DNA of 64,000 nt from Phallus indusiatus (GCA_027605045.1 JAQFWX010000006.1:62001-126000), one strand, 5' to 3'; positions 11,294 through 25,000 are shown, numbered from the stretch's first letter. Made by a program: numbers and translations. Notes: a model not told the origin generated them from the letters alone.

Positions 11294-12502
11294 TTGTTGA
11301 TGTCAAGACATGATCCTGATAGAATTGTTTTCAAGACATCGAACGGTCACGATAGATTGACACATATCAAAACTTTAGCCCTATTGAGGGCAAACAGGCA
11401 AGACGTCTCAGAACGGAGGAAGGGGCCAGTCGATACGGTTTTACTTTCCCTCGAGGCTTTATTCGAGATTTTGGCGTCTAGGACATATCCCGACCCCGTC
11501 TCTCCTGTGTCTTCCATCACGACTTTGGTCTATCACAATAATGAAGAATCACCTGGATGCTCCGTTGATAGAGCATCTTCCACCGCCTCTTCCCTAGAGT
11601 TCGCGAGAACGGCCTCAGTGGTGTCGTTTTCCTCCACGTCAACTGTCAGAACCATCGAGCCTCAGTCACCCAGAGCTAGAATCGGGTCCGTACCCATCGC
11701 AAAGGCCGGCACCGTTCCCGAAGCTTACCAATAGAATAGCACCCGTGTCCATTAACTCCTCCACCACATCACCTATCACGCCTGCTCCTTCTTCCCAGTA
11801 TCGCTCTTACAAACGTACCAAACCCACCCGACCCGCCGACGACAGTGACGTAGAAACACGCTCTGCACGATATGAAGCCCCTACCCTAAGCCTGCAGGCG
11901 TTGAAAAGGACTACGCGTCTTTCTGCTCTTCTCGGTCAACACATTGTACCATGGCTCCGTCTTCAATTAAATCTGGTGCTTTAACCGGTTACAGAAATTT
12001 TTCAACGCCCTACTTCAAGCTCCAGTGCTTCTTCTGCAACCATCACACCGACCCGACACCGACCCGACACGATATTAACCCCACTTCAATCGTCACCCCC
12101 TCCGGTGGATTTTAGATCTCCTATACACCAAGCAAGGACCTGGTCCTCCGCTGTCTTCGGAAGCAATCGGGCCCCTCCAGCTGTACCACTGTTTCCGCAC
12201 ATAGAACGCGTTATCCTCTCGATGGAACTCGTGGTGATCAACGATCAACAAAACCTTGAAGTAAACCGCGAAAGCACGTCCCCATGTAAAATAACGTCAC
12301 TCTTAGTCGGGGGAAATTGATATTTCGCCCAACAATTCATTACACCATCGTCGCGAACCATATCGAAGCTTGGGTCAACCTCTATTCAGGGTACAAATTT
12401 ATGGCCGATTTACCCGAGACGTTCCAGCTGATACACGTCTCTCTCAAACGAGTCACTCGAACTATCCCGGAAACCTTTCCTAATCACTTTTTTATATTCT
12501 GA
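11294..12502 (+). CDS. Uncharacterised plus-strand gene, beta-related; possibly intact copy
   Basis: Open plus-strand segments at 11294-11734, 11745-11984, 12105-12320 and 12317-12502 lie close together, and all have counterparts in the same order at 45840-47000. The 11294-11734 segment (146 residues) is Ser/Thr-rich after a helical start; 11745-11984 carries the conserved peptides SSQYRSYKRTKPTRPAD and YEAPTLSLQALK. A GTGGGT...TGATAG intron of about 55 bases (near 11268-11323) precedes it, as in the beta blocks. I could not settle the junctions between segments, and a low-complexity stretch near 12050 separates two of them. The frames are intact here and broken in the paralogue. No domain recognised. 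Confidence 0.4.
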
Positions 12503-12585
12503 CACGTTTTGACACGTTTTATACACGTACATCCCAAGTCTATAACAATCAAATTACAGAAGCATGAGCCACGCGCCAGCCAGCA

Positions 12586-14650
12586 TCAACGCATGATATG
12601 ACGGCTGGTTAGTATGCATGCAAAACCCTTAAGCAGTTCAAACCAAAAGCGTTGTGGCTGGAGCAAATGACGGGTAGGAAATAGGTGCCCGCCAAACCTG
12701 AATCCACTGATTGAACCTGGTTGATAGAGCTGAGCGGTAGGTACACAAAACGCGTCAGATGCACATAATGCATATTTACATATGATAGAGGCAATATACA
12801 CATAATGCATATTTACATATGATAGAGGCAATATACACATAAAAAAACCACCCAAATAACGTTGATACTTGTTAGAAAAGAGTGTGGAATCTTTCACCGA
12901 AAGACGTTGTATTAGGAGATAACCCGGAGGAGTTGGGCGTTGTCCCCCGGATTTCCTCTCCAGGTAAGTCTACAGATACATCATTGGCAGGCTCCGTGGT
13001 ATCGAAAGCCTTGGAATAATCAATATCCCTACCTTGCTTCGGCTCAATCTTTGAGGGGACAGAGACGACGTAACCTTTCGCACCGGGCATGGTGATTGCG
13101 ACGCACTGAGGACGATCATTGGAAGGGGCCTTGAAGTTACAATGTCGGCCTCATAAGAGTGAGAGCATACGACCTTAGCAACAGTACCCGCCAATACCGG
13201 CTTCACCATGGGGCATCGTCAAATCGTCAAAAGACCGTGATAAGGCACTACCGGGCCTTCAATCAAGTATCTACGTTCTGGGCGCAAACAAAGTAATATC
13301 ATGTTGCGATGGCTGAAGTGACGTTTGCCGGCAGGAAGGTACTAACTTCCCTAGGGGGCACGTCACAGCCGGTATTGATGAGTAAGAGGATTGAACGTAC
13401 GAGTTACAAGCCCGAGATGTTTTATTGATCATTTGAACAACAGTAAGATTGCGTCCTTTCGTTTAGTTTCGTCGATAGACAAACCAACCTCAAATTGAGT
13501 ATGAAGGCTGGGGGTCGCGTACGGAACGGTTCTGATAAACCATGACCATCTATAAACAGGACATTGAGAGAAGATTAGTAGAAAGCAGTAGCATGATGTT
13601 AATGTATTGCGAACCCTGAATAATACCATATATCATCCACACAGGGTATGGAGTATTACTAGTGGCTCCTGGGGCGGTTTGCACATACACATTTTCTGTT
13701 GTACAACAACAAGAAATGCCCAACAAACCAAGTATGAATATTTATCTCTTGAGACGAAAAAAACAACAGGAAGAGCGGGCCCTTGGTATGCCGTCGTGCT
13801 TAGGGACGATGGGCGCGAAACCGGAGATGCGCCCGAACTAGCGATAGAATACGTCCGACGCTCCCTTCTAACGTTTCGGCAGTTGTTTTTGGCTTTTGTT
13901 AGCTTTGTTAAAGGATATGGATGAGGCTTGAAGATCTTCTTTGATTAAAAATCACAAGAAAACACACATTAGCAATGGATGGATGGGGCCTAGTATCTGC
14001 ACGCGTCCTCGAGCGGTAAAAGTTCGAACAAGGACAAGTATCATATACATACCCATCGACAATACGCGAAATAATGTCGATGCCCCCAGGAAATTAAAAA
14101 ATGAAAGCATTGCCTTTTTCAACGGAAGTTGTTGTATAGTGATAGTGTAAGGTATTTGAGGCCCGAGGCCTGAGGTTGGCGATTGTCTCCCTACTATACG
14201 GGTGCATTCGTTCTTGGCCAGCTCCATGCTGAGGAAAGTTTTAAGATCGTCTAAAGATCCACGTTGCTTTGGATTGATCTTTGAGGTAATCGAGGTCATG
14301 GAAGCCCTGGCTTCTCATCACTGACTTCTGGAGGTAGGCACACCGTAAGACGCGCATCTAGAGCAAGGACGATGACTGGTGCGAAGAGAAGAACGCGTCC
14401 GTTTCTCGAACTGTCTGTTGCGAAAGGGAGAGCACGCGACCGTCCTGATACCTGCCTATGAATACGCAAGCGATGGCAGAATATTCGACCAGGCCAACAT
14501 TCAGTCTGAAACACAATAGTCGTGTAGTGCTGGTTCGCGGCGACATCCGCAGCCAAGGAGTGGGCTTCGATGTAGGGCAGGACGGAGATGATCAGCGAGA
14601 AGAAAACACTGGCTCGGCAATCCTACCGGCTCGGCCAACGCTGAAATAGT
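12586..14650 (-). pseudogene. zeta family remnant: membrane-protein-like gene, unit A copy
   Basis: Minus-strand coding-like pieces also occur, in the same order, at about 33230-34150 and 47080-49260. The upstream part (about 14300-14600) reads AADVAANQHYT, then GRIFCHR, then a segment that in the 47.5 kb copy is hydrophobic (LLFASASILIYSIVLAL). Further down come ITSKINPKQRGSLDDLKTF and an acidic tail at 12872-13090. The frame changes several times, so this copy is either heavily spliced or broken. A membrane-spanning protein is plausible; the family is unknown to me. Confidence 0.4.
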
Positions 14651-14679
14651 ATACATACATTGACACTACCAACATTTTG

Positions 14680-15330
14680 ATGTATGGCACGTCGCACGAA
14701 CCGCAGGCTATCTTTCCTCTTGAGAACCGCTGTAAGCGACACGCGACCTGCGCCGTGCCACGAAATGCTAAATACCGGGTCAAGTGCCACTGGGGATCAA
14801 CGTCTGGGCAAAAAAAAGTGATATTTGCTGTTGTTGAATAAAATACACTGTTTGCAAAGCCCCTTACATGCTGCGCGGTTCCCCAGCCCATCGACCCGAA
14901 AACAACCTATCCATAATCCAGCGTGAGGCTGGACTCTTCCTGTTGTCCCACCTGACCCCAGAGCGCAACAACAGGAGGTAGAAATAGAGTTGGTATCGGG
15001 TTTAGAGTGGAGCAAGTCGCATTGTGTGGCAGGTCGCGTCGAGCCGTGCTTATGTTCAAGCTCAGCTAGCGCCTGTGTGAATTCGAGTTTGCCGCGGCGA
15101 AGATCTGGCACAAGTATGTCTTTAAGGCTGCCATCATCCACTAAACCTATCGTACTCGTTCGCACAGGCCATGAGCAATTTTGACTCAGCTTGCTGCACT
15201 TGTTCTTCACATTCTCCTTTCGCCGATTATAATATTTCATTTACATGTGAGTAGCCTTGACCCATCATATACTCCGCCTCTGTGCAAGGGAGCTGACACC
15301 GTGAACGCGTTCAATAAACCATGATATCAG
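14680..15330. repeat. alpha repeat block, unit B copy
   Basis: This is the best-preserved alpha block. Its minus-strand frame 14797-15240 runs 147 codons and contains KLEFTQALAELEHKHGSTR and TTGRVQPHAGLWIGC, which recur in the 34.7 kb copy with mostly conservative changes. That favours a minus-strand gene exon of unknown function. A plus-strand shadow frame covers the same bases. Confidence 0.5.
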
Positions 15331-15589
15331 CGCCTGCCTCGCAAAAGTCTTCATCAGGTCTTCGTATCAAATCTTACAGGCTTCTTCACCAATTGAACTT
15401 CGTCGCGGAATGTGCAGACGCAAAGGAAGTCATCCTCTGCACCAATTCAATAATAAAGTTGGGAGGGCTTCGGTACTGCTCGAGTACTTGACCTGTCTTC
15501 AAGGGGTTTGATGAGGTGCCAGCACGGCACCAACCAGCGTCCTGTCGAGCCAGACCTCGGGCCTCATCGAGAGTGTCAAAGGATGTTCG

Positions 15590-17332
15590 TTTGCTACCGT
15601 ACACCCTTTTCTTCAAGCAACGGCTCTTCCAGGGGTCTAACACGCGTAACACATAACTGTGACAACGCGCTCAGGCCTTTCTTGAACTGCCAGTGGACGA
15701 GTAAGTCGTCCCGCAACGACAGGCAACAACCTGTCTCTGTTGCTGGACACTAACCGGTTTCGCCAACATTCTTCGTTTAGATTTATCCACCATTTTCTCT
15801 ATGGCCATAAGTACAAAACCTTGGATTCCTTCCTTTTTAGCGTACCGCCGGCTTCAAGCAAGTTCTCAAAAATATGCTCAAATATGCGGTGCCTTTGTCC
15901 GCTCAAATTTCTTCCTCCCGTTCATGACTATTGTGCAGCATCATTCTCTGTCGGCGAGAGGTTGAACAAGGAATAGTGATGGTTACCTCGTCGGTCACGA
16001 CGTTCAATAGGTTCCGCCGAGCCAAGAAAGCGTGCTATAGCCTTTGCATCGAGTGTAGGTTTATGTCTTCGGTCGTCAGGTCAACATTTTCGACAAACAC
16101 GTTCATGATGTCACGATCAACGAGCGGTGTACCATGCCGTAACCCAGTGAGGCCGCTCTCTCAAGCGTTAACGGAGTCGAGCTTTCAGGCCCAAACATAA
16201 ATTTTGGCAAGGCTACCATGCACTTTGGCTCACAACCAAGCAATCTGAGTACCTAACTGGTGTCCGCGTCACCGATCAGATTCCATAGATCTGGCTCCCG
16301 TCACCTGGGTCTGGCGAGTTGTGGGAAGCCTGCCTTTATAGTGTATCACAGACGCATACTGACCATCGTCTTTCAACACAAGCAGTTCTGAAGCACACAG
16401 CACACTCGTTTTCGTCACCACCAAATAGGCGTTAATGTCGCCGCTGGGTTAGCCTACCAGAGTTAACCCTGGGCCTGATCCACGCGGCGGTCGTCTAGGT
16501 ACGGATAAACGTGGTGGCTTGGCCCATCCTCATCCTATGGGTCTTTCTTGTCGATGTCGAGGTTGTATCACAGTATCGTGCTTTCCACCAGATATTCTCC
16601 TGTGAACGACGGCTTTACCTACAGATCACCGTCATAACTTGGTCCTATGCATTCCCGGCAGCTGTCATGTGTCAAGTAGCCTGGATCTGATGGAGATAAC
16701 ACCCCCGAGAGGAACAATTAATTGACAAGTCAGAAGGGTCCGTCACCGACTCAAGTCATCTGGACGCGAATTAGAGAGACGCTAGCGGTAATAGCGAGGC
16801 GGAGTCTCGAGGAAGGAAGCGGGCTTAGCAACAGGCCTGTCCGGCGTAGAAGGTAATACCGCGAGATAGCCGATGAGTACCAAAATGAAAAGAAGGGAGA
16901 GTAGCGCTTCCAATAGGATTCTACATGGTTGTCTCGGCATTCTATGATTTCCTCTTTACCTATCAATCTACATTCACACCTCCCCCTACCTCCCCCCGCC
17001 CCCTGTTTTTTTCTCGTTGAGTGCATCTTGCGTAATCATAGGCTGGTGCAGCAGAACAACTCAAACATGCAGTCTTAGGTTCTGCTTGGGAGGTCAATCT
17101 ATGCTCGAACAGTGGCCGCCCGCCCTCGCGACCACCTGCTTTCAATCTTGAACCCGGCCTTCACATGAAAGATCACGGATATATTGTATTTATATGTAGA
17201 GCTTACATTTGAAATAAGATGATCATAATTGCAATCAAAAACAGGCCGCTGCGCGAGCGTAAAAAACCACTCTTTTGTTTGATACCCGAACTTCTTCCCG
17301 CCATTATTTGGATCCAAGGCATGCGATAACAA
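15590..17332 (-). pseudogene. delta/epsilon family gene remnant, unit B
   Basis: Related sequence occurs at 50680-52413 (closest), 26960-28190, 31440-31960 and 62040-63265. Conserved minus-strand peptides include KTSVLCASELLVLKDDGQ (about 16380-16435), VYPYLDDRRVDQAQ (about 16460-16510) and, in 17099-17332, GYQTKEWFFTLAQRPVFDC running to a GTAAGC donor (about 17212). Frames are interrupted in this copy but a longer stretch (136 codons) is open at 51086-51496. The family is not recognised; probably a multi-exon minus-strand gene that is decaying. Confidence 0.4.
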
Positions 17333-17335
17333 GAA

Positions 17336-17843
17336 CGACGATGCGAGGCTGGCGATGTGCTTTCTTTAACAAAGCTATCTATGCTATGCTGAAGTCTTCC
17401 TCCAATCCGCTTGTCGACTCGGAACGGAGACGTACTATCATTACTGGCAAAGCTGACAGCCGACGCATTTGAAGGAACATGGATGTTGATGAGGGCGATG
17501 ATGTTATTGTCAATTTGATGGAGTGTTCCCTAAGACTGTGCAACATGCACGTTGGCGTTTTCTCAAGACATGGATCGTTGGTTCGCCGTTGGTTCATGAG
17601 CAACAGATTCGCCACTCCCGACCTACCCAAACCACCGTTAATGACTCGGGCCTTATGAGATTAAACACGTCCGTCTATTTTGCAATTTCCTTTCCCTGCC
17701 TCGTCTACCATCCGCCTGTTAACGATTTAACATGCTTTCTCTATTCACAAAGAAAGGCCTTTCATGTTCGCTTTCCCCACGTTATAACCGCTGTCAGCAG
17801 CTCTTGCAACAACTATCAAGCAAAGCTGTCTCAATATAAGTGA
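17336..17843 (+). pseudogene. Uncharacterised coding-like segment between delta and gamma
   Basis: Plus-strand reading 17523-17843 contains QHARWRFLKTWIVGSPLV, which is also present at about 52610-52690 in unit D. The two copies differ by a small indel (about 17530 / 52613) that changes the frame, and the unit D copy meets a TGA soon after. A competing minus-strand frame (17379-17630) is also open in both copies, so the coding strand is uncertain. Confidence 0.3.
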
Positions 17844-18021
17844 CATCTTCATCATTAATTGAACTTACACGGATTTTCTTTCTAACGACCTTTTGCGCAT
17901 CTTTTCTTCCCGAAGTATAATGGCCGTCGTGGGATACGCAATCCACAGCCTAGTGACAATCGAGATTGATCTGCAGCGGAAGCCCGGGATGTTATCAATG
18001 TATGAATGATATTATCACGAA

Positions 18022-18860
18022 TTAATGAATACGAACGGCGAGCTCCTTTTCGTTTTTGCAAATTTCGGAATAGCTTTTCATCGCAGCAAGAACAGGTTCT
18101 CTGATTCTTCGCTCCTCCTTTAGTTTCTCAGCCTCCAGTTCATGCAGAGCCGAAAGCTCTTCAATAAGGTGCAAAAAAAGCAATGGAATAAATAGGCGTA
18201 AACATGGAGAAAAAGGAAAACTACCACCTGTCAATGGCGCAAACGCCCCACGTTCTTCTTCACCCCTGCTGGATTTTCTGCTCGGAACGCTTCAGCTCCA
18301 GCTCCGCCCATAGTTCTTCTTCTTGATCCGAAACACGAACTTTTCGCATACTACGCTAGAGGCACATACATATGCCGAGGAAGAGCAAATGAATGTTTTG
18401 ATCGGATCTGAGGTAATTGAAGGTGTTGATGTTTCCGTGATAAACCTCGAAAGTGCGACAATCTCCGTTTTGCGAGAGATTCGGAAAGGTCGAGCTGCTC
18501 ATGAAGAAGACAATTGTCTAGGAATGTAAGTAAAATCAACATTTCGTCTAGGGATAACGGTGAAATAGAGCTCGTAAATGGATCATAATATTAACCATTT
18601 CACTTCTCGTCCGACCGGTTTCTTTGTCTACTATTACTTACTGAGGCGTTCTGGATTCAGAGTTACATCTTTCGATGCGGAAGGATCTTCTTCATTTTTT
18701 GTATACCTTCTTATTCCCCGTCATTCGAAACAATGACAAAACTCCCGGCTGACACCGCTTGAAGACGCGTGTTCACTGTGTTGCTTGTGTCCAGCCATTG
18801 TCGTATCATGCACACTGAACGCTGATGTGTGCGCGCAATCGTCTGGTGAACGCCGGCCGG
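18022..18860 (-). pseudogene. gamma family gene remnant downstream of NLR2
   Basis: The 5' piece reads NEEDPSASKDVTLNPERLSK then stops. The middle piece has KTEIVALSRFITETS. The 3' exon (18022-18165) encodes a charged helix with HELEAEKLKEERRIREP, likely coiled coil. A 4-base deletion relative to the unit D copy at about 18228 puts a stop before the last intron, so this copy is probably non-functional. It lies downstream of NLR2 on the same strand. Confidence 0.5.
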
Positions 18861-19069
18861 GCATCTTCGTAGATACTAGTATGATGTGATTTTAAGGCTC
18901 AATCTTGGGAATCGTCAATTTTATGACGGAATTTCACGTTTATGTATGTATGTGTGTTTAGGCTCCTGAACACAAATTTGAAGCCGGAATAATATTTATT
19001 AGTATAACTTGAAAGTAAATTCCGAGTCTGGAGTTAAAATACTACAAACTAATATATTCAATTTAGGAT

Positions 19070-22000
19070 TTAGTTGTTTCCGGATTTACATTTTGTCCAA
19101 TCAGAACCATGTACGAAATTCGTGAAATTTAGTTTTGTAACGTTTCGAAATGGTGTATGCGTCGTGCATAGAAACCAAAACCCCCGCCTCATTTTTGGTG
19201 GTACCCAAAACAAAAGCTCTCCCTGCAAACCCAACACCCAGCCGCTGTCATCTGATTCAGGCAAAGTGGGAAGTGAAGCTTTTTTACATGCCATTGATGT
19301 ATAATTTAATGTCGCCGTCTTGGTCGATATCGATGTTCTGAAGTCTCTTTTAATGAATCACATGGAATGTAAGTGATGCTAAAACTCACCCCTTGAGGTC
19401 GGAATCACCGGCGGCGAGTTGATGAGCGTTGTACACAGACGACATTATCTCATATGTATCCAGGTCCCAGAAATAACAGTCCTGAAACAGCGCAGTTATA
19501 ACTACCAGGCGTCTTTTGCTCAGATCTAAGGTTACTGTCTGTGTAGAGAACGATTGTCGAATTGTTTCGATGATCATGTTTTCTGATTGTATGTCCCAGA
19601 TATCTAAGAATCTGGGGGGACTCATACCCTCACAGGTGGACACTATTATAATATGTTTTGAGTCATCGGAGAGCCAAAAGTTCTCAACCGGTTGATCTAA
19701 CGATGGGCCAACGAGCAATGTTTCGGCGTCCACATCGAAAAGTTTTATTCCGCCGTTATCGATCCATGCCATATACTTCCCATTGAGGGATCGTTTGAGT
19801 CGCCTTTCAAGCTCAGGAGATGAGAATGAAAAGGAGTTCATGTCCACTTCCGTTGGATCCAAAACATCCAATATATCGACGCCATTCTTTGACGTGCATA
19901 TGAAATGTTCCTTGTTGGCAGAAACAGCAATCGGTGGATTGGAGGAATTGAATGTAAATGCTTCCCCTACTCTGTTACCCAATTCGCAATCCCGGACTTC
20001 CGCTTTATCGTCATAAAGGACAGCAAAGCGAGTACCTCGCACGGGGAGAAGGGATTCCAGTTTATACAGCAAGTTGATTGGGCCATGAGTGATTTCGGTA
20101 CAACTATTCCATATATTAATGATTTTTCCGTGTCCATAAATAAGGTAGTTATCCAAACACAGGAGTGTGGTAATTGATCGGACCGATCCATCTACAATGA
20201 TTTCGCCTTCTTTGTCGTCCCAGAGACAGAGTCCGCGGCTACCGATGTATGCAACATGAATGTTTTCATCGTTAGGAGCAACACTAACGGGTCCGCAGTC
20301 ATCAAGTCTGGCTTCAAAGATAATCGAGTTCGTTGTTGTAACATCCGAGATCTGGAGGCGATATTCACCTAAAATCGACTCATAATGAAGAATGAGATAT
20401 GAACCCCGCAGCCAAATTGCGTACACAAACTCAAGGCCATTGCCACGCGGATCGTTTGATTCTCCGGATTTAACCCACTGTTGAACGTGGACTGTATCAT
20501 TTTGTGTGTACAATGCAATTGATTTGGAGTCATGTGAGAACCCTAAGCAGTACCTCAGATCGTCTCCATAGGATTGATTGATTAATTCTCCCGTTGACAC
20601 ACTCCAAATCCAGTACATGTCGTCGGAAGTAACAAGAAGATATTGATCATCGGGGGAAAGGAAAAGGCTTATGACGGGCTTCCAGCTTCGAATTTCGGTA
20701 AGTTTAGTGTTTGCCCGTACATCCCAGATCTCAATTGTGGTCTCCTCTTGTACAAATGCGATGTAGTTGTCAGTGAGTGCCAGTTCACCCCAGGAATAAC
20801 AGGGCATGACACAGTGCTGAGTTTGGTTTCTAGTATCCCATATGTAAACTTCTTTTTCATGTCTCCGATTAAGGGCAATCCAGTTTCCGTCGGGAGAAAT
20901 CTCGGAGAAATAGTACTGCTCTCCAAAGCATTTAATAATTTGACGACTTGTTCGATCGAGTACTAGTGCTCCCTTGTCCGTCTGCCAGATTATAAAGCAC
21001 CCGTCCGAAGATATAGTGCCATGATGACACTCAGCACCGACTATCTTCCTATAGCTCTCTATCCTCGTCTCCTTTGTCCCCACATTCCAAACTAGGATAT
21101 CACCACCGGAAAAACAACAATAAACCAATTCACCATCAAGGGAAAATACGATATCACAGATCCCTGAATCCCGGGTCCGTCCAGCCTTCAAATAAGCGAG
21201 GTGTTCCCCTGTTATATAGTTCCATACTAGAAATTCGCCTCTCCTAGATTCAGCTGCAATATATGCGCCATTCGGAGAAAAAGCAATCCTGGAAGATGAA
21301 ACTGTCTGGCCGATACCAATTGTGCATGAGGGACTGACAGGTTGGCCAATATCAAACGTGAACAGTCCAGGGTACCTATCAAGGTACTTTTTGGACACAA
21401 ATGAACCACGAGGAGTAAAGGGAAGGGCCGAGAGATATATGTGTGGCGTGCTCCCCATCATCACGCTTCCGAAATCATGTCCAAACCTGCATGCATCCAT
21501 TGCATCCGCAGCCAAGCCGTCATCTGTGTCCTATCACCGTCTGATTCAGTCATTGACATATGCAACAGGTGAAGAACCACTGACTTTGCACCAATCCGCT
21601 ATTTCTCGCATCGTCACATCGCCCTGGTAAATTGCATGTAGCAAACTGAGCGCTTCAAAATAATACAACAATTTGTCGTCCATCAATTTCCGAACTTCAT
21701 GGATGAGTTTCCCGCTAACAGGAGAGGATTGAAGATGGAAGGCCCAAAAACGACATGAATACGACAAATGAGACGGGATGGATTTCTCGACACGTGCATT
21801 GAAATTAAGCACCTCTTTATTGCGCAGGTGTGATGTCTCGAGCTGACAGATATTGAAACAGAGCATCCGGTCCATCACCTTGAGGCAACCGAGCGTCATC
21901 TGACTTTGGTCTGACGTGTCGATGTAGTACTCGTTAATTTCTTCGGCATTTTTTTTGGAGATGAAAAAATCAAATAAAGAGGTATGAACAGGCTGGACGG

Positions 22001-25000
22001 GGGTCGACAGGTCGTGGACACCAACAAAAAAAGAACCGAATGGGGCGAGTATTGACTTGATATCTTCAATATCATCAAGAATATTTTGTAGCGCATTTAT
22101 CGACAGGGGTTCCCGCGCAGTTATAATCGCGCCTACAACCGTCTTGAAGTCCTCGACAAAGTCATCGTCCTTAGCTTCCGACTGGTTTAAGATGATTTGA
22201 CGATAGAGTCCATACAAGGATGAAAACGAGTTTGAGATACAGGCTTTCCAATTCTTCTTTATGAGTTTTGAATGTTTGGTGGTAGGATCTATGAACTGGC
22301 AGGCTGTCTGCGCCCATTGAAAAAGACCTTCCGCACGCTTGGCTAATGTGTTGCGCCAGTTTCCGTCTATGCTGTCCAGAATTAACGATATTGAATTTAG
22401 ACGATTAGACACAAAAGCTTCGATATCGTGACATGTTTCCTCTGCATCAACATCACCCATCCGTTTGTGTGGGATATTGAGTTTTTCACATTGGTCCTCA
22501 ATGTCTTGTTCCGGGCGAGTAGTAACAAACATACGATAATTCTTCGGAAGTTTGATCCATTCATTAAAAAGAATTTCCAGGATTTCCCTGCGTTCTTCAC
22601 GGTTGCCACTTTCATCCAGCGCATCCATGACAATAATTATGGGTCCGAGATCGGTTGCCACGTTTTGGGAAGGCTTGATAATAAGTTCGTTAAATTGGGT
22701 TCTGACGTCCTCCTTCTTCCGAACTGCAGAGTTGTTGTTAATCACGTTTATCAATTCTTTCCGCCACATGATGTCGCCGTCAGCCAGGTCGCGAGATATA
22801 GTGCTAAAGAGACGATTGCGCCTGTCAGCATAACTTCGATTGAAACAAAACATGGACCCGAGTCGATTGTGTTGTTTGAGCATCTTAGCGATGGTATGTG
22901 CTACTGCAGACTTTCCTTTTCCTGCTTGTCCACTGAGCACAAGTATTTGCGTCGATGAGTCGTTATTGGCCCATTTGAATATCTCCTTGATCAGCGTTTG
23001 TCGAGTCCCTGATAAGCATTCTTTATTTGGGAAATACCCGGCACCAGAATCATAGGGCATTTCTCCGAGCAATGTAAGTTCACCTTGTGGAATAAGGTCA
23101 TAGATCAATAATAATGTAGCTTTGATGATTCACATACGATGCTCAGTGATTTCCCCGGATATACGAAGTGTTATAATGCCCGTTTCGAGGTTGATCGAAT
23201 CGGTCATCACCTTGATGAGGTGGTCGAGTTTGTCGTTGAAAGTTTCAATTTTGGCATCTACGCTCCCGCCAATTGCCTTGACTATGCTTTTGGCTAGATT
23301 TTCAACATCAGACTTGATTGCACAATCAGATGACCATGAGAAATACACAACCTGTACTTTCCGTACCGTACGCTCTGATAAAGTGTGCACATTCAATGGT
23401 TTGTTGAACCAGCGTGGAAAGCATTGTAGACCAGCGAGCTATAGAGCGGTTCGTGCATTGGCTTGTAGACTGGTTTATAGACTGGGTCGTAGTAAGCCCA
23501 CGAAACCGTTCCGCGTCCGTAATGTATTCGTAAATGTCCTTCAGCTTGTCACATAACTGTCTGACTTTGTCATCGCGGTTTCTTTTTGATAGAATAGTCT
23601 TGCAAAAAATATATTATATATACATAACTCGTTATGCCTGGAAGAAAAAGAGTGCGATTACCTTCGGAATGACAGACAGAATACCCCACGCTGTTTGAGC
23701 GTATATGTTTATCTTAAAAGCTTTTAAAGATAAATAAATGTGTGCTAGCTAACGGACTTACCTCTGAAACATTATCAACGACTTTCATAAAGACCTGAAA
23801 CGCGCCGAGGAATGATATCCAGGTTTGCTCATTATTATTGTAGACTTGTGCAACAGAATCAATAGAATTGCCGGTCTGAGTTGGGACTTCCAGATTCGGA
23901 AAGCTTCCCAATTCTGCCGATGCTTGTTCTACCACTCCCGAAACAACACCAAGTCCAGATATTTTGTTGATGTTGAATGTTAATTGACACTCTCCAGAGA
24001 CGTTTAATTTGCACGAGCCTGCGATAATATTATTATAAATACAAGACTAACGACGATGTCTTCAGTAACATAACTAACCAAAACTGCTTTGCATCTTGAA
24101 CAAGTCAATGGCCCAGCATTCCCAGGTGCCAATTGTACTATTTTTTGGAAATTGTTTACTTTGCACAGTGAAAGTCAAGAAAGTCTTGTCAGTAATATCA
24201 CAGGCACTAAATGACGACGTGAAATAAAAATCTGAGGACATCATAATATCTCACATACAAGACGAAAGGATCTTTCCACAGTACGCGATTGTTATCGCAA
24301 TTCCCTTTCCTATCTGCATTTTCTGGAGCTTTATCGTCCTTGATGCCGCACTTAATCACTATTTTGTACTTCGGATTGTTTTTTGGCGGGGGATTAAGCA
24401 AGCAAACATCTTTATTCATAGGATTCCCGAATGGAATGAGCCGAGTCTCTGAACAAGAAATTCTAAACTCACCAGATATTTTTATACCGTCGGTTGAAAA
24501 AATTACACCAGTTGTGTTTGAAAGAAGATTGCCGTTTTGACCAGCCAAGGTACAATTCTAGACAAATTGCTTGAGTACAGCCTGTATGACAAACGGTGAG
24601 ACAACGGACAAGATCATCGTCGTTTGAAGGTTGCGAGCTCAAGTGCTCAGGCTGCAAGACTAGTTCATTCGTATCTTCGCGAATCGTGTCATCTTCCCTC
24701 ATATTAATATCCTGGCTCGAAATATTTTTACAGTGTAATATACTATATCGGATGGAAATACTCACAGCTGCTGCTAAAACGTTCCACCTCGGGTCCCAAG
24801 TTGCAGCCGTATGGTCAATTCCATGATCATCTGCGTCCAAGCGACGTCGCTTGTGACCATAGTCATGGCTTTCGGCTACATCATCACGCAGATGATACAA
24901 CTCATCATCTTTTTGTTGGGATAGCTCGCAATCCTCCTGATGTATTGTCAGGCTCTCGGATGTGGCAGGTTCGTGACGATGGCCAGCCCTGGCAGAAAGC

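Noticed and set aside
10731..11306. 191-codon minus-strand open frame
   Set aside because: It is opposite the beta-like leader of the 11.3 kb plus-strand gene, and the frame is not kept in the homologous 45.3-45.8 kb region.
24541..24609. Independent start of NLR2 at the TTG near 24548
   Set aside because: No ATG is present in that exon; the in-frame TAG just upstream is part of a CTAG splice acceptor, which favours splicing from the upstream exons.
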